This document shows positions 16,164 to 25,657 of a stretch of DNA of 64,000 bases, piece after piece; position 1 is the first letter of the stretch, and each line of letters starts with the position of its first letter. A program made the position numbers and the translations under genes. The notes under the pieces are model-generated. The model saw nothing but the letters and a program-made list of their open reading frames with translations. It searched no databases and was not told where the DNA came from. The DNA comes from UBA6170 sp942491385 (GTDB taxonomy: Bacteria > Chloroflexota > Anaerolineae > Anaerolineales > Anaerolineaceae): the NCBI GenBank assembly GCA_942491385.1, contig CALOAF010000008.1, positions 62,001 through 126,000 of the forward strand, written 5' to 3'.

Positions 16164-16823
16164 TCATTCACGAGCGATCATTTCGCATAAAATTGGATTG
16201 GATTCACTCATTTTTTGCCATCCCTCCATGATGCGGTCAAAAGACAGGTTCGTTTTGAAGTGATCAGGAAGAATGAGAGACCACTCTAGCGTTTCCAGAG
16301 AATTCAATTCTCTGGATGTTATTGATTCGCACATATTCACAATCAAGGCTGAATTTGAGACATCAACCCAAGTATTTATATCTAATGACTCATACGTAAT
16401 CCATTTCAATAAATATTCAACAGCATATCGATCCAGTACGATATTTGCATCCCATTTGGTCTTAAATTTTGTGTTAAAAAATTTTATTGTTTTTTCATGA
16501 GATTCTTTTTCTGAAGTTAAGACAAAATTCCGATTAAAATCTTTGAATTCATCCTCGTTTTTATCTGTAAGAGGAATGAACATGATCCCTTTTGTATCCT
16601 GATAATAGATAATGACTGACCAGACGGCGGATAACCGCGGATTTTTTTGATTTAATTCATCCACTACAAATACCAACAACCGGATTTGGTTTTGTTCCTG
16701 AGTATCAGGATTGGTAACAATGTTCTCATCAGTGGACAAGGATATGTTCGCTAACTTTGCACCAATCAACAGGCACATGATGAATAAAAAAAGGATGATG
16801 AGGATTCTTAAAAATTTCTGCAT
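16164..16823 (-). CDS. Hypothetical secreted or membrane-anchored protein
   Basis: 219 residues with a hydrophobic N-terminal segment (residues ~4-24) that is a signal anchor or signal peptide. The rest is soluble, with IRLLVFVVDELNQ and VWSVIIYYQDTKGIMFIPL resembling the beta-strand spacing of LytR-CpsA-Psr cell-envelope proteins, but the catalytic Arg/Asp motifs of that family are not seen. It should be treated as unknown. It stands alone between slyD and a terminator. Confidence 0.65.
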   Translation of the reverse strand: MQKFLRILIILFLFIMCLLIGAKLANISLSTDENIVTNPDTQEQNQIRLLVFVVDELNQKNPRLSAVWSVIIYYQDTKGIMFIPLTDKNEDEFKDFNRNFVLTSEKESHEKTIKFFNTKFKTKWDANIVLDRYAVEYLLKWITYESLDINTWVDVSNSALIVNMCESITSRELNSLETLEWSLILPDHFKTNLSFDRIMEGWQKMSESNPILCEMIARE

Positions 16824-16898
16824 AATTGGGTTAGGTTAAGATTTTAGTATTAAGTTATTTTAGCATGGAAAGAATTTTTAGCTCCTTTGAATTGAACG

Positions 16899-16930
16899 AA
16901 AAAAACTCCTACATGAAAAAAAGTAGGAGC
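16899..16930 (-). terminator. Rho-independent terminator after the small membrane protein gene
   Basis: Minus strand: GCTCCTAC, an A/T loop, GTAGGAG followed by seven T. It ends the leftward ftsZ group. Confidence 0.85.
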
Positions 16931-16955
16931 TGTCGTTTAAGTTGAATTATCTTGA

Positions 16956-17171
16956 TTAATTTGTCAAATAATATGTATAAAAAGCCAACCAGCCTAAAAG
17001 AAAACCACTGACACAGGTAATAGTTAATGTTTTAGTGATCTGGCTAAAATTTAGTCCCTCTACAAATGGATATGAAACCCGGATGAACCACTGGATAATT
17101 TTGGATTGTTTCATGAGCGGGATGATTGTATCCCAAAAAAGCAATTCTGTTGTTAGCATTAATTCTTTCAT
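16956..17171 (-). CDS. Small membrane protein of unknown function
   Basis: 71 residues with one clear C-terminal membrane helix (TLTITCVSGFLLGWLAFYTYYL) and an amphipathic N-terminal half. SD-like GGAG lies before the ATG. It is 14 bases downstream of the next small gene and belongs to the leftward group that begins upstream of ftsZ, so a link to division or envelope is possible but unproven. Confidence 0.6.
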   Translation of the reverse strand: MKELMLTTELLFWDTIIPLMKQSKIIQWFIRVSYPFVEGLNFSQITKTLTITCVSGFLLGWLAFYTYYLTN

Positions 17172-17185
17172 TTCAGCTCCAATAA

Positions 17186-17392
17186 TTATCTGGATGTCGT
17201 CATTTTCAGGATTTTTCCATTCTGATCAAGCAGAACCCTGACAACTCTTGGGATTTTGATTCCATTCGCTGCGTTGCCTTCTCCCTTGAAAATTAACAAG
17301 ATTTTACCATTTGGCTGGCTGTGACGAACTGGTTTTTTACCAGCCACTTCAGGGAATTTTTGATAAACCTTCTGGTAGATTTCGTTCAACAT
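17186..17392 (-). CDS. Small conserved-looking protein next to ftsZ
   Basis: 68 residues, soluble and basic, beginning MLNEIYQKVYQKFPEVAGKKP. It has alternating hydrophobic residues in the second half (KILLIFKG, VRVLLDQNGKILKMTTSR), suggesting a small beta-sheet domain. It starts 8 bases after ftsZ ends and has an SD-like AGCGAGG, so it is co-transcribed with ftsZ. No family recognised. Confidence 0.6.
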   Translation of the reverse strand: MLNEIYQKVYQKFPEVAGKKPVRHSQPNGKILLIFKGEGNAANGIKIPRVVRVLLDQNGKILKMTTSR

Positions 17393-17400
17393 AACCTCGC

Positions 17401-18552
17401 TTATTGATATCTACGACGGCGTAGGAATGCAGGAATATCAAGGTTTTCATCAGATAACAAGGCTTCTGCAGGTTCTCTAAATTGGTTTTGAACGGCTTTC
17501 TGGGGGGTGCGCATCTGAGACTGCTCACGCTGGTTAGGTTTGACTACCTGATTCATACTGCTTTCCAGTGGGGTAGCTCCTAAGCCAGTAATTACGAGAA
17601 TGACTTCACAACGGTCGTTCAATTTGGAATCCATGATTAAACCAGGGATAATATCTGCATTGGAATTGGTCTGTTCTCCTAAATGGGTTAAGGCATCGGT
17701 TACTTCGTAGAAAGAAAGATCTTCCCCAGCAGTAAAATTGGCGATTATTCCGCTGGCATTTTGAATGTTCACCGACTCTAGCAAGGGGTGATTTAAGGCG
17801 TTGTGGATAGCTTGTTTTGCTTTGTCTTTGCCTTTTCCAATCCCGATGGATAACAGCGAACCACCACCAGCTTTCATCAATTGGCGAATATGAGAAAAAT
17901 CAACATTAATATAGCCGGTTTGATTGATCAATTCGGATATACCCTGAATTCCCTGCCTGAGCACATCATCTGCCAATCTGAAGGCCATGTCCAGGGGTAA
18001 ATCACGAGGTGCAATCTTCAACAAGCGGTCATTTGGAATGGTGATCAAGGTATCCACATGTTGGCGCAATCGGGATAAACCTTCCTGTGCATTTCGTTGC
18101 CTTCTACCCATTTCAAAACTGAATGGCGTGGTAACAATTGCCACAGTAACAGCGCCGATGTTACGAGCGGCTTTTGCTGCTATGGCTATGGAACCAGTTC
18201 CAGTGCCACCGCCCATGCCAGCAGTCAGGAAAACCATATCGGCACCCTGTAAAGCATAGGAAAGATCCTCAATACTTTCTTTCGCAGCATCAAAACCAAC
18301 CTGAGGATTTCCCCCTGCACCTAATCCACGTGTGATCAGTGGGCCGATCTGGATCTTCGTTGGAGCCAGACTGGTTTTTAAGGCTTGAGCGTCAGTATTC
18401 ACAGCAATAAAATCAACACCTTTGAGGCCTAATTCAATCATGCGATTAATCGCATTTGATCCGCCGCCACCCATACCGACTACTTTTAATATGGGTTTTA
18501 TCGCAGAAAATCCTGAATTTTTAGAAACGGGTTTGGAAAAATTATTGTTCAT
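17401..18552 (-). CDS. ftsZ: Cell division protein FtsZ
   Basis: 383 residues; the GTP-dependent tubulin homologue that forms the division ring. It shows VVGMGGGGSNAINRMI at the N-terminus, the tubulin signature GMGGGTGTGS, the catalytic T7-loop region DLPLDMAFRLADDVLRQG, then a variable linker. The C-terminal tail DIPAFLRRRRYQ is the peptide that binds membrane tethers such as FtsA or SepF. SD-like GAGGTG precedes ATG 18552. No ftsA, ftsQ or mur genes adjoin; its neighbours are two tiny genes downstream and a TIM-barrel protein upstream, 18 bases away. Confidence 0.97.
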   Translation of the reverse strand: MNNNFSKPVSKNSGFSAIKPILKVVGMGGGGSNAINRMIELGLKGVDFIAVNTDAQALKTSLAPTKIQIGPLITRGLGAGGNPQVGFDAAKESIEDLSYALQGADMVFLTAGMGGGTGTGSIAIAAKAARNIGAVTVAIVTTPFSFEMGRRQRNAQEGLSRLRQHVDTLITIPNDRLLKIAPRDLPLDMAFRLADDVLRQGIQGISELINQTGYINVDFSHIRQLMKAGGGSLLSIGIGKGKDKAKQAIHNALNHPLLESVNIQNASGIIANFTAGEDLSFYEVTDALTHLGEQTNSNADIIPGLIMDSKLNDRCEVILVITGLGATPLESSMNQVVKPNQREQSQMRTPQKAVQNQFREPAEALLSDENLDIPAFLRRRRYQ

Positions 18553-18570
18553 GCATCACCTCTTGAATAA

Positions 18571-19908
18571 CTATGTTGCAATACTCGTGCCATCTTTTTG
18601 AAGTTGCTCAATTTCGCAGCCAAATTTCTTAAGAATTCTAATTTTTTCATTCGAATAATAATTTTGATCTGGTAAGAGTAGAACTTTTTTGGCGAGGATT
18701 GCCTCATCAATTGAGAAACCCACGGTAACTTTGTATTTATTGATCAATGGCTTGATCTGATCAAAATCCCAATCAGAAACTCCGTGTTCCTGGTCAGGTA
18801 ATAAAAGATATTTTTTGATTAAGCATTGTTTAGGATCAGACCGTCTTGATTTTTTTTCTTTTTCAATAGCTACCTGGGCTTGTTTTTGCTCTTGTTTAAA
18901 AGCATCGAGCATCTCATGTATGAGTGGATTTTGATGCTTTGAATCTACAAACCAGGCTTGTTTTGCACCGGGTTGACCTTTTTCAGAAGCCAATAACCAG
19001 AAATTACAAGCGAGCACTGTAGGAGGAATAGCGTCGATGGAAGTATCATTTCCCATATCAATACTTTGTTGAGAATGAAGCAATAGAGATATTATTTTTT
19101 GATCGAACCAACTTTTTTTTATTTCTTCCGTGGACATTTTGTTTGAAAAGGGGTTATTTGGTAACCCTGAATCGAATAAAATAATAGGAACTTCTCTTTG
19201 GAGTAATGCATTGCTGATTGCCTCATACCAATCAAAAATTCTGAACCCTTTTTGGTCCTGTGAACCCTGAGGGGTAATGTAAGGTTTTGATAGTGGCCAT
19301 AATTCAGGACCACCTTTACCCCAATTCAAATCTTGATCATGCGTGTATGCATAGGCTGAGATTACCAGGTTGTCTAAAATTTGGTTTTGTTCCCGTCTGA
19401 CAAGACTTTTTAGGCAGGATCGTAAAAATGCTGTATCCCAATAACTTCCACCAGGTTCAAGAGGAGGAAATATAGGCAGGAGACCTTCTTCCAGGGCGAA
19501 TTTTGCTAAAGGAATGTATTGATCTAAGAAGCGATCCACTAGATCATTTTGTGTCCAATTGTTATCAGACCAGGAATCTTTTTGGTTAGGACGATCAAAA
19601 AATACGCAATACTTAACTCCCCACTTTGCATAAACCTGTAATAATAACTTTAAATCCCGTGTGCCGAAATTTGACCTCAGTGGCAAATTGAACTCAATGA
19701 TGGGGGTTATGCCTGCATTTATTAATGGTTTTAGGAAATCTTCAGGTATTGCGCGATTTTTTTCGGATTTCAGCACAATCCATCCAATCCTTAAATCTAA
19801 TAATTTTGGCAACCAGATTTTTAAATCTTCCTGCCGATAATGAAGTGTATCCACAAAATAGTGAATTCCGAACTGGTTGATGATTGATTTATCTTCGGTT
19901 TTATCCAT
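18571..19908 (-). CDS. Predicted TIM-barrel (glycosidase-like) protein upstream of ftsZ
   Basis: 445 residues, no signal peptide. The N-terminal ~310 residues read like a (beta/alpha)8 barrel: GIHYFVDTLHYRQED, IGWIVLKSE, GITPIIEFNLPL, WGVKYCVFFDRPNQ and ILDNLVISAYAYTHD occur at barrel-like spacing, similar to glycosyl-hydrolase-like barrels. Two short repeat-like segments near the C-terminus (KKYLLLPDQEHGVSD and KKVLLLPDQNYYSNE) suggest a duplicated add-on. Catalytic carboxylates cannot be assigned. It is transcribed 18 bases ahead of ftsZ. Confidence 0.6.
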   Translation of the reverse strand: MDKTEDKSIINQFGIHYFVDTLHYRQEDLKIWLPKLLDLRIGWIVLKSEKNRAIPEDFLKPLINAGITPIIEFNLPLRSNFGTRDLKLLLQVYAKWGVKYCVFFDRPNQKDSWSDNNWTQNDLVDRFLDQYIPLAKFALEEGLLPIFPPLEPGGSYWDTAFLRSCLKSLVRREQNQILDNLVISAYAYTHDQDLNWGKGGPELWPLSKPYITPQGSQDQKGFRIFDWYEAISNALLQREVPIILFDSGLPNNPFSNKMSTEEIKKSWFDQKIISLLLHSQQSIDMGNDTSIDAIPPTVLACNFWLLASEKGQPGAKQAWFVDSKHQNPLIHEMLDAFKQEQKQAQVAIEKEKKSRRSDPKQCLIKKYLLLPDQEHGVSDWDFDQIKPLINKYKVTVGFSIDEAILAKKVLLLPDQNYYSNEKIRILKKFGCEIEQLQKDGTSIAT

Positions 19909-20039
19909 TTAATCCTCTTAATTAATATTGGATTTGAACTATATGTAGCAAGACTTATGCCAAAATCACTGAATAAACTAGTAATCGAAATTATTTACAG
20001 AATAATTCACAAAAAGTATTAAGCAAGTTGAAGCTCTGA

Positions 20040-20045
20040 TATAAT
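20040..20045 (+). promoter_or_regulatory. -10 box placed for a leaderless transcript
   Basis: TATAAT ends 8 bases before ATG 20054, so transcription should begin at or within a base or two of the start codon. No good -35 is seen, and a GAGG only 2 bases from the ATG is too close to act as SD. Confidence 0.45.
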
Positions 20046-20053
20046 TTGAGGAT

Positions 20054-20944
20054 ATGATTTTAGTCGCTGGCGGAACCGGATTTATTGGAAGAAATTTGGT
20101 TAAATTATTAATTGACAACGGTTTTGAGGTACGGACTTTACTGAAACCGTCTCAAAAAAGCCCTGACCTTCCTAAAGGCATACCAGTTGAAGCAGTCGTT
20201 TGTAGTATGAATGATGAGCGGGGATTAAGAGCAGCGCTAAAGGGAATTGATATCGTTTTCCATTTAGCCGGATCAGAAAGATTGTCTTTGCGCTCAGACT
20301 TGATGGAGGTTGATGTAAATGGAACAAAGACTCTCCTACAGGCTGCACGGAAAAGTAAGCTATCTCGCCTGATTTACTTAAGTCATTTAGGCGCAGATCA
20401 AAATTCAGCATTTCCCGTTCTGAAAGCAAAAGCTTTGGCAGAAAAAGAAATTATCAACAGTGGTGTTCCTTACACAATTTTTAGGACTTCACATATTTAT
20501 GGAAAAGGTGATCAGTTTGTTGATGCCTTTGCCAAACTATTGCGCCTATCGCCGGGTTTCTTTCTTGTCCCAGGAAAAGGGGATAGTGCTTTACAACCAT
20601 TAAGTGTTGATGATTTGGTAGCTTGCCTGAATCTGACGATTATGAATTCTGAATTAGAAAATAAAATCCTTGAGTTGGGTGGCGGAGAGGTCTTTACCTT
20701 TAGAGAGATTATTGACATAATCATGAAAAAATTAAATATTCGTCGTTATGTGATTAATATTTCACCGGCTTATCTCAGGATGTTAGTTGTTTACATTGAT
20801 CAAATATTTCCCAAATTTCCAATTTCATTATATTGGCTAGATAGTTTGGCAGAAGATCGAACAACTGCCCTGGATACAATCCCCAGGCAATTTGGCATTT
20901 TACCAGCAAGATTCACACAATCATTAGACTTTCTAGGAACTTGA
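20054..20944 (+). CDS. NAD(P)-dependent epimerase/NmrA-like SDR protein
   Basis: 296 residues, an atypical short-chain dehydrogenase. MILVAGGTGFIGRNLVKLLID is the dinucleotide-binding GxxGxxG motif, and IDIVFHLAG and VDVNGTKTLLQAARKS are typical of the extended/atypical SDR group related to the complex I 39-kDa subunit (NDUFA9) and YbjT. SRLIYLSHLGAD takes the place of the YxxxK active site, so a classical dehydrogenase reaction is unlikely; relatives act as chaperone-like or quinone-linked proteins. It is followed at 16 bases by GH57. Confidence 0.82.
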   Translation: MILVAGGTGFIGRNLVKLLIDNGFEVRTLLKPSQKSPDLPKGIPVEAVVCSMNDERGLRAALKGIDIVFHLAGSERLSLRSDLMEVDVNGTKTLLQAARKSKLSRLIYLSHLGADQNSAFPVLKAKALAEKEIINSGVPYTIFRTSHIYGKGDQFVDAFAKLLRLSPGFFLVPGKGDSALQPLSVDDLVACLNLTIMNSELENKILELGGGEVFTFREIIDIIMKKLNIRRYVINISPAYLRMLVVYIDQIFPKFPISLYWLDSLAEDRTTALDTIPRQFGILPARFTQSLDFLGT

Positions 20945-20960
20945 AGGAACAAGAAAAAAT

Positions 20961-22376
20961 ATGAGTGATATCGGTTTTTGTGTTCATGGTCATTTTTATC
21001 AACCCTCAAGAGAAGACCCGATAACCGGTGATATTCCTGAGGAGCGCGGGGCCTTCCCTTACAAAAATTGGAATGAATTGATCTTCAGCCATTGTTATTT
21101 ACCCAACACAGAATTGGAAAATTTCAAGAAATTAAGCTTTAATTTTGGCCCTACTTTATTGAATTGGATGGAAAAGGAACATCCAGACGTGCTCTCAAGA
21201 ATTATCTCTCAGGAAAGAGAAAATTTCGAAATACATGGTGTCGGGAATGGCCTTGCTCAACCTTATCATCATACGATTTTGCCATTGGCCAGTAAAGAAG
21301 ACAAGATAACCCAAATTAAATGGGGTATTGAGGATTATATATTTCGGTTTGATCATCCGCCTGCGGGAATGTGGTTGCCGGAAACAGCCGTGGATATGGA
21401 GACGCTGGAAATCTTGGTTGACTTTGGCATTGAGTTCACCATTCTAGCTCCATGGCAGGCGGTTACAGAAAACTTGGACATTACACAACCTTATTGGGTA
21501 AAAGTAACAGACCAAAAAAGAATTGCTGTATTTTTTTACCACCGGGATTTGAGCACTCAAATTAGTTTCAATCCCTTGACAACCATCAACGCAGATGTTT
21601 TTGCCAATAACTTGGTAATGCCAAACCTGGTTCTGAACGCACAATCCAAAGGGTCTAAGTACCTTTTATTAGCATCTGATGGAGAATTATATGGCCATCA
21701 TCAACCATTCCGGGATAAATTTTTGGCGCAATTGATGAATGGCTCATTGAAAAATAATAATATTCAGCAACTTTATCCAGGATTGTGGTTAAAAGAAAAT
21801 CAACCTACACAGTACATTAAAATTTGGGAGAAAACATCCTGGAGTTGTCACCATGGCGTGAATAGATGGTCAACTGGTTGTGATTGTACTCCACAAAGTG
21901 CATGGAAAAATGCACTCAGAAAATTCATTGATCGAGTAGGTGTAATTGTCAATGAAGTTTACCAAATTGAGATGTCGAAATTCACCCAAGATCCCTGGGC
22001 AATCAGGCACTCTTATATTGATGTAATCCTGCATAAAATTGATCAAGCTGAATTAATTCAACAGGTGCTGGGGTCAAACCACTCTGTCAGTGAAGAACAA
22101 AAAATAGGATTTTTATTATCAGCACAATATGAACGTCAACGCATGTACACATCCTGTGGCTGGTTTTTTGAAGATTTTGATAGGATTGAACCACAAAATG
22201 TTATCGCCTATGCTGCTCAAGCACTTCATTGGACTGAGATGGTGACCGGGAAAAATTATTTGGCTGACCTGATACCGCTTTTGCGGAAAATTAACTCACA
22301 AAATCAGCAATTAAATGGTGAAGATGTTTTTCGGAGATTTTTTGAACGCACCAATCTCGCTTCTCAGAATACCTGA
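20961..22376 (+). CDS. Glycoside hydrolase family 57 protein with DUF3536-type C-terminus
   Basis: 471 residues. The GH57 barrel occupies the first ~300 residues: CVHGHFYQPSRED near residue 7 (first conserved His), EIHGVGNGLAQPYHH, AGMWLPETAVDME with the likely nucleophile Glu in WLPE, and LLASDGELYGHHQPF with the Asp acid/base. SWSCHHGVNRWSTGCDC fits a DUF3536-type helical domain. GH57 enzymes act on alpha-glucans (branching enzyme, 4-alpha-glucanotransferase, amylopullulanase); the exact reaction here is not clear. Together with glgC, glgA and malQ at 51-55 kb it fits glycogen metabolism, and no GH13 branching enzyme is in the window. Confidence 0.85.
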   Translation: MSDIGFCVHGHFYQPSREDPITGDIPEERGAFPYKNWNELIFSHCYLPNTELENFKKLSFNFGPTLLNWMEKEHPDVLSRIISQERENFEIHGVGNGLAQPYHHTILPLASKEDKITQIKWGIEDYIFRFDHPPAGMWLPETAVDMETLEILVDFGIEFTILAPWQAVTENLDITQPYWVKVTDQKRIAVFFYHRDLSTQISFNPLTTINADVFANNLVMPNLVLNAQSKGSKYLLLASDGELYGHHQPFRDKFLAQLMNGSLKNNNIQQLYPGLWLKENQPTQYIKIWEKTSWSCHHGVNRWSTGCDCTPQSAWKNALRKFIDRVGVIVNEVYQIEMSKFTQDPWAIRHSYIDVILHKIDQAELIQQVLGSNHSVSEEQKIGFLLSAQYERQRMYTSCGWFFEDFDRIEPQNVIAYAAQALHWTEMVTGKNYLADLIPLLRKINSQNQQLNGEDVFRRFFERTNLASQNT

Positions 22377-22384
22377 TATTAATC

Positions 22385-24976
22385 TTATCCAGTAAATTTT
22401 TTCTTCCACTCATACAGCTTATTCAAGGCTTCAATAGGTGATAGAGTGTTTATATCCACCGCTTTCAGCGCACTGATCATTGGATTATTCTCCGGGAATA
22501 GGGTGAGTTGTTGCGGAAGATCGGGTTGAATAGTGATGGCTTTGCCTGAGCTAATTTCTAATTGTCTCAAAATCTCCGCAGATCTTTGTATAACAGACTG
22601 TGGCAAACCTGCCAGTTGACCGACATGAATTCCGTACGATCGATCAGCTCCACCTGGTATTATTTTGTGAAGGAAAACAACATTATTATCAGCTTCAGAA
22701 ACAGCAACGTTATAATTTCTGACCCCGGGTAACAAATCACTCAATTGAGTTAATTCATGATAATGAGTCGCGAATAAGGTTCTGGCTCGAATGCTCGGAT
22801 GGTTATGAATGTGTTCAATGACGGCCCACGCAATCGATAATCCATCATACGTAGAAGTCCCTCGTCCAATTTCATCCAATATAAGTAGGCTTTTCGGGGT
22901 TGCATGATTCAGGATGTTGGCGGTTTCAATCATCTCAACCATAAAGGTCGATTGACCAGCATGAATTTCATCCTGCGCACCGATCCTGGTGAAAATTCGA
23001 TCTGTAATCCCAATAATGGCGGTGCTGGCGGGCACAAAGCTGCCAATTTGTGCCATTAACACTATTAATGCCACCTGCCGTAAAAAGGTGCTTTTTCCGC
23101 TCATATTTGGACCGGTGATAATGCGGATTATCTCACCATCTTCAAATACAGAATCGTTTGCAACAAACCGTTTACCTTCCAGGGATTTCTCCACAACGGG
23201 GTGGCGACCATCGATAATGGAAAGAATTTGGGAATCCTGTAATTCTGGCTGGCAATAGTTACCCAAGGAAGCAGCTTCCGCAAAGGATGAGATCACATCG
23301 AGCTCTGCAATTCCTGCGGATGTCTCTAATAAACGTTTACTGGATGTAGTTAATTGTTCGCAGATTTGCTTGAATAAGCGCAGTTCGATATCTTTGATGC
23401 GATCTTCTGCATTTAACACTAAAGTTTCATATTCCTTTAATTCTGGCGTAATGAATCGCTCTGCATTGACTAATGTTTGTTTCCGAATGTAATCAGATGG
23501 CACAGAGGAACTGTTCGCCCGGGTTACCTCAATGTAGTACCCAAATACCTTGTTATAACCAACTTTGAGGGTTTTAATGCCAGATTTCTCACGTTCAATA
23601 TTCTCGAGATTATTAATCCAATCTCTGGCGTGTTGTGAGGCTTCGATGATTTGATCTAATTCCGATGAATAACCAGCGCGAATAATGCCGGTGGTTTGCA
23701 ATGTCGCAGGGGTATCTTCCGCAATGGATAATTCTAAAAGATGCAATTCCTCACGACAAGCGTGAACGTTGTTGATATTTTTCTTAAAAGAGGATGATTC
23801 AATTTTGGTCAAAATCTGTAATAAGTCCGGTAGATTTTCTAAGGTTGATCGAATGGCAACCAAATCTCGGGGGATGGCATGCCCGGCAATGACCCGACTG
23901 GTTAATCTTTCCAGATCATTAATTTTTTTCAATTGCGCAAATAACTCAGCTCGCAATAAACCGTTGCTCTTAAGATATCCTACACAATCCTGTCTGAGAT
24001 TAATTTCAGTGATATCCAATAGCGGTTGGGAAACCCATTTTCTTAATAAGCGTTTCCCCATGGCAGTGACTGCATAGTCCAATATGTGCAAAAGGGAACC
24101 CTTCACCTCATTTTTTCGCAGTGTTTCTGTTATTTCCAGATTTCTCCTAGTGGCAGCATCCAGTGTCATAAAAGTTGAGGTTGAGTAATTAGATAGATTG
24201 CTCAAAATTTTTAATGCAGATGGTTGTGTGTCATTGAGATAGTCAAGGATCGCTCCAGACGCCTGCAAAGCCAGCGATAAACCTTTGATCCCGAACGCAT
24301 CCAACGTACTTACTTTGAAGTGATCTTTGAGTTTTTCTTCGCAGCGGATGGGTTCGAAATGCCAGTTTGCATATTGTGTAATGTGACCGGGGAGTTCATT
24401 CGGAATTTTTAAAAATTCTGGGATTAATATTTCCGCAGGGTTTAAACGCAATAACTCGGATCTTAATTCGTTTAATGGATCGGAAGCCACTAATTCGGTG
24501 GCTTTAAATTCTCCGGTGGTTATGTCAACATAAGCGATCCCGACTCTATTTTCATTAATTATGGCGCAGGTGAGATAATTGTTTTTATCCATTTTCAGCA
24601 GGTTAGGTTCAATAATAGTTCCAGGTGTTACAACCCGAACCACATCACGATCCACAATTCCCCGCCCGTCTGGTTGGCTTAATTGTTCAGCGATGGCAAC
24701 GTGATAACCTTTGCTAATCAATCTGGAAAGATAATTATCAACAGCATGATACGGAATTCCTGCCATCGGTATGCGAATACCTTTGGCTACATTTCTGGAT
24801 GTCAGTACAATATCCAGTTCTCTGGAAGTTATTTCCGCATCATGATCAAACGTTTCATAAAAATCACCCAATCGAAAAAACACAATCGCATCGGGATACT
24901 CTTTTTTGATATTTAAATATTGTCTACGAATTGGGGTGATTTCTTTTTCGCTCATAGAGATTGATTCTATGTTCAC
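22385..24976 (-). CDS. mutS: DNA mismatch repair protein MutS
   Basis: 863 residues; recognises base mismatches and small loops. Domain I carries the mismatch wedge FFRLGDFYETFDHDAE (the FxE motif, here FYE), followed by connector, lever and clamp domains. The ATPase has GPNMSGKSTFLRQVALI (Walker A), LLILDEIGRGTSTYDGLSIAWAV (Walker B and signature) and ATHYHEL. A C-terminal region of ~60 residues ends the protein. The GTG at 24976 gives the longest frame; ATG 24955 (MSEKEITPIRRQY) is an alternative start. No mutL adjoins. It is convergent with GH57, 8 bases apart. Confidence 0.96.
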   Translation of the reverse strand: MNIESISMSEKEITPIRRQYLNIKKEYPDAIVFFRLGDFYETFDHDAEITSRELDIVLTSRNVAKGIRIPMAGIPYHAVDNYLSRLISKGYHVAIAEQLSQPDGRGIVDRDVVRVVTPGTIIEPNLLKMDKNNYLTCAIINENRVGIAYVDITTGEFKATELVASDPLNELRSELLRLNPAEILIPEFLKIPNELPGHITQYANWHFEPIRCEEKLKDHFKVSTLDAFGIKGLSLALQASGAILDYLNDTQPSALKILSNLSNYSTSTFMTLDAATRRNLEITETLRKNEVKGSLLHILDYAVTAMGKRLLRKWVSQPLLDITEINLRQDCVGYLKSNGLLRAELFAQLKKINDLERLTSRVIAGHAIPRDLVAIRSTLENLPDLLQILTKIESSSFKKNINNVHACREELHLLELSIAEDTPATLQTTGIIRAGYSSELDQIIEASQHARDWINNLENIEREKSGIKTLKVGYNKVFGYYIEVTRANSSSVPSDYIRKQTLVNAERFITPELKEYETLVLNAEDRIKDIELRLFKQICEQLTTSSKRLLETSAGIAELDVISSFAEAASLGNYCQPELQDSQILSIIDGRHPVVEKSLEGKRFVANDSVFEDGEIIRIITGPNMSGKSTFLRQVALIVLMAQIGSFVPASTAIIGITDRIFTRIGAQDEIHAGQSTFMVEMIETANILNHATPKSLLILDEIGRGTSTYDGLSIAWAVIEHIHNHPSIRARTLFATHYHELTQLSDLLPGVRNYNVAVSEADNNVVFLHKIIPGGADRSYGIHVGQLAGLPQSVIQRSAEILRQLEISSGKAITIQPDLPQQLTLFPENNPMISALKAVDINTLSPIEALNKLYEWKKKFTG

Positions 24977-25104
24977 ATTTGCTTTTCTGCAAGTTGAAAA
25001 TATCAGACAACCTAAGGAAAAAGTAATATGATTAAAAAATCAAGTTTTTATCAGGTAAAATTATCCTTTCGAGAATAATGCGAGGAAGGTAATTAAAAGG
25101 GATT

Positions 25105-25650
25105 ATGGATAAAAAAGCTAGATTCTTACCGTTTCATACCATCAATGAATACATGTTGGACGATTACCGTCAGCTGGTGATCCAATCGGTTTTGGGAAAA
25201 TTCAATAAACTCTCGGAGGATCGGCAGAGGAAAATCAATTTGCTTATCAAAAATCATGTTCGGGTACAGGGATTCAGAAATAGTTCTGTCGCGCCACTAC
25301 CTTTAAAAATCAATGGTTGCATTGATACCTATAAAAAATCTCATGAATTTGTTGCTCAGATTTTGTGTGCCTGGTCAGAAATAAATTTAGAGACAAAAAA
25401 AGTGATATTTAGCTTTCTGGAGGAGAGGTCCTGGAAACTATTACCTATTGATGCTGACAGAAGCTTATTACCGGGATTTATGATTGAATGGCCGAAAGAA
25501 GACTCATTTGAAATTCTGATTGATTCTTTCCGGGAAAAATATCCCGATTATTCGCTCAGTGATGATGACATCAGTCTGATGGTTGTCTGGTTGAGTGGCC
25601 GACTCCCTTATGAACCAGTTGAAGGTTTATTCACTAAAGAAATGGAATGA
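25105..25650 (+). CDS. Hypothetical protein
   Basis: 181 residues, no signal peptide or membrane segment, mixed helical composition (LVIQSVLGKFNKLSEDRQRKINLLIKNHV, then FVAQILCAWSEINLETKK). AAAAGGG precedes ATG 25105. I recognise no family. It is convergent with scpA, 8 bases apart, and stands alone after the divergent mutS; a role cannot be proposed. Confidence 0.6.
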   Translation: MDKKARFLPFHTINEYMLDDYRQLVIQSVLGKFNKLSEDRQRKINLLIKNHVRVQGFRNSSVAPLPLKINGCIDTYKKSHEFVAQILCAWSEINLETKKVIFSFLEERSWKLLPIDADRSLLPGFMIEWPKEDSFEILIDSFREKYPDYSLSDDDISLMVVWLSGRLPYEPVEGLFTKEME

Positions 25651-25657
25651 AGTTTCG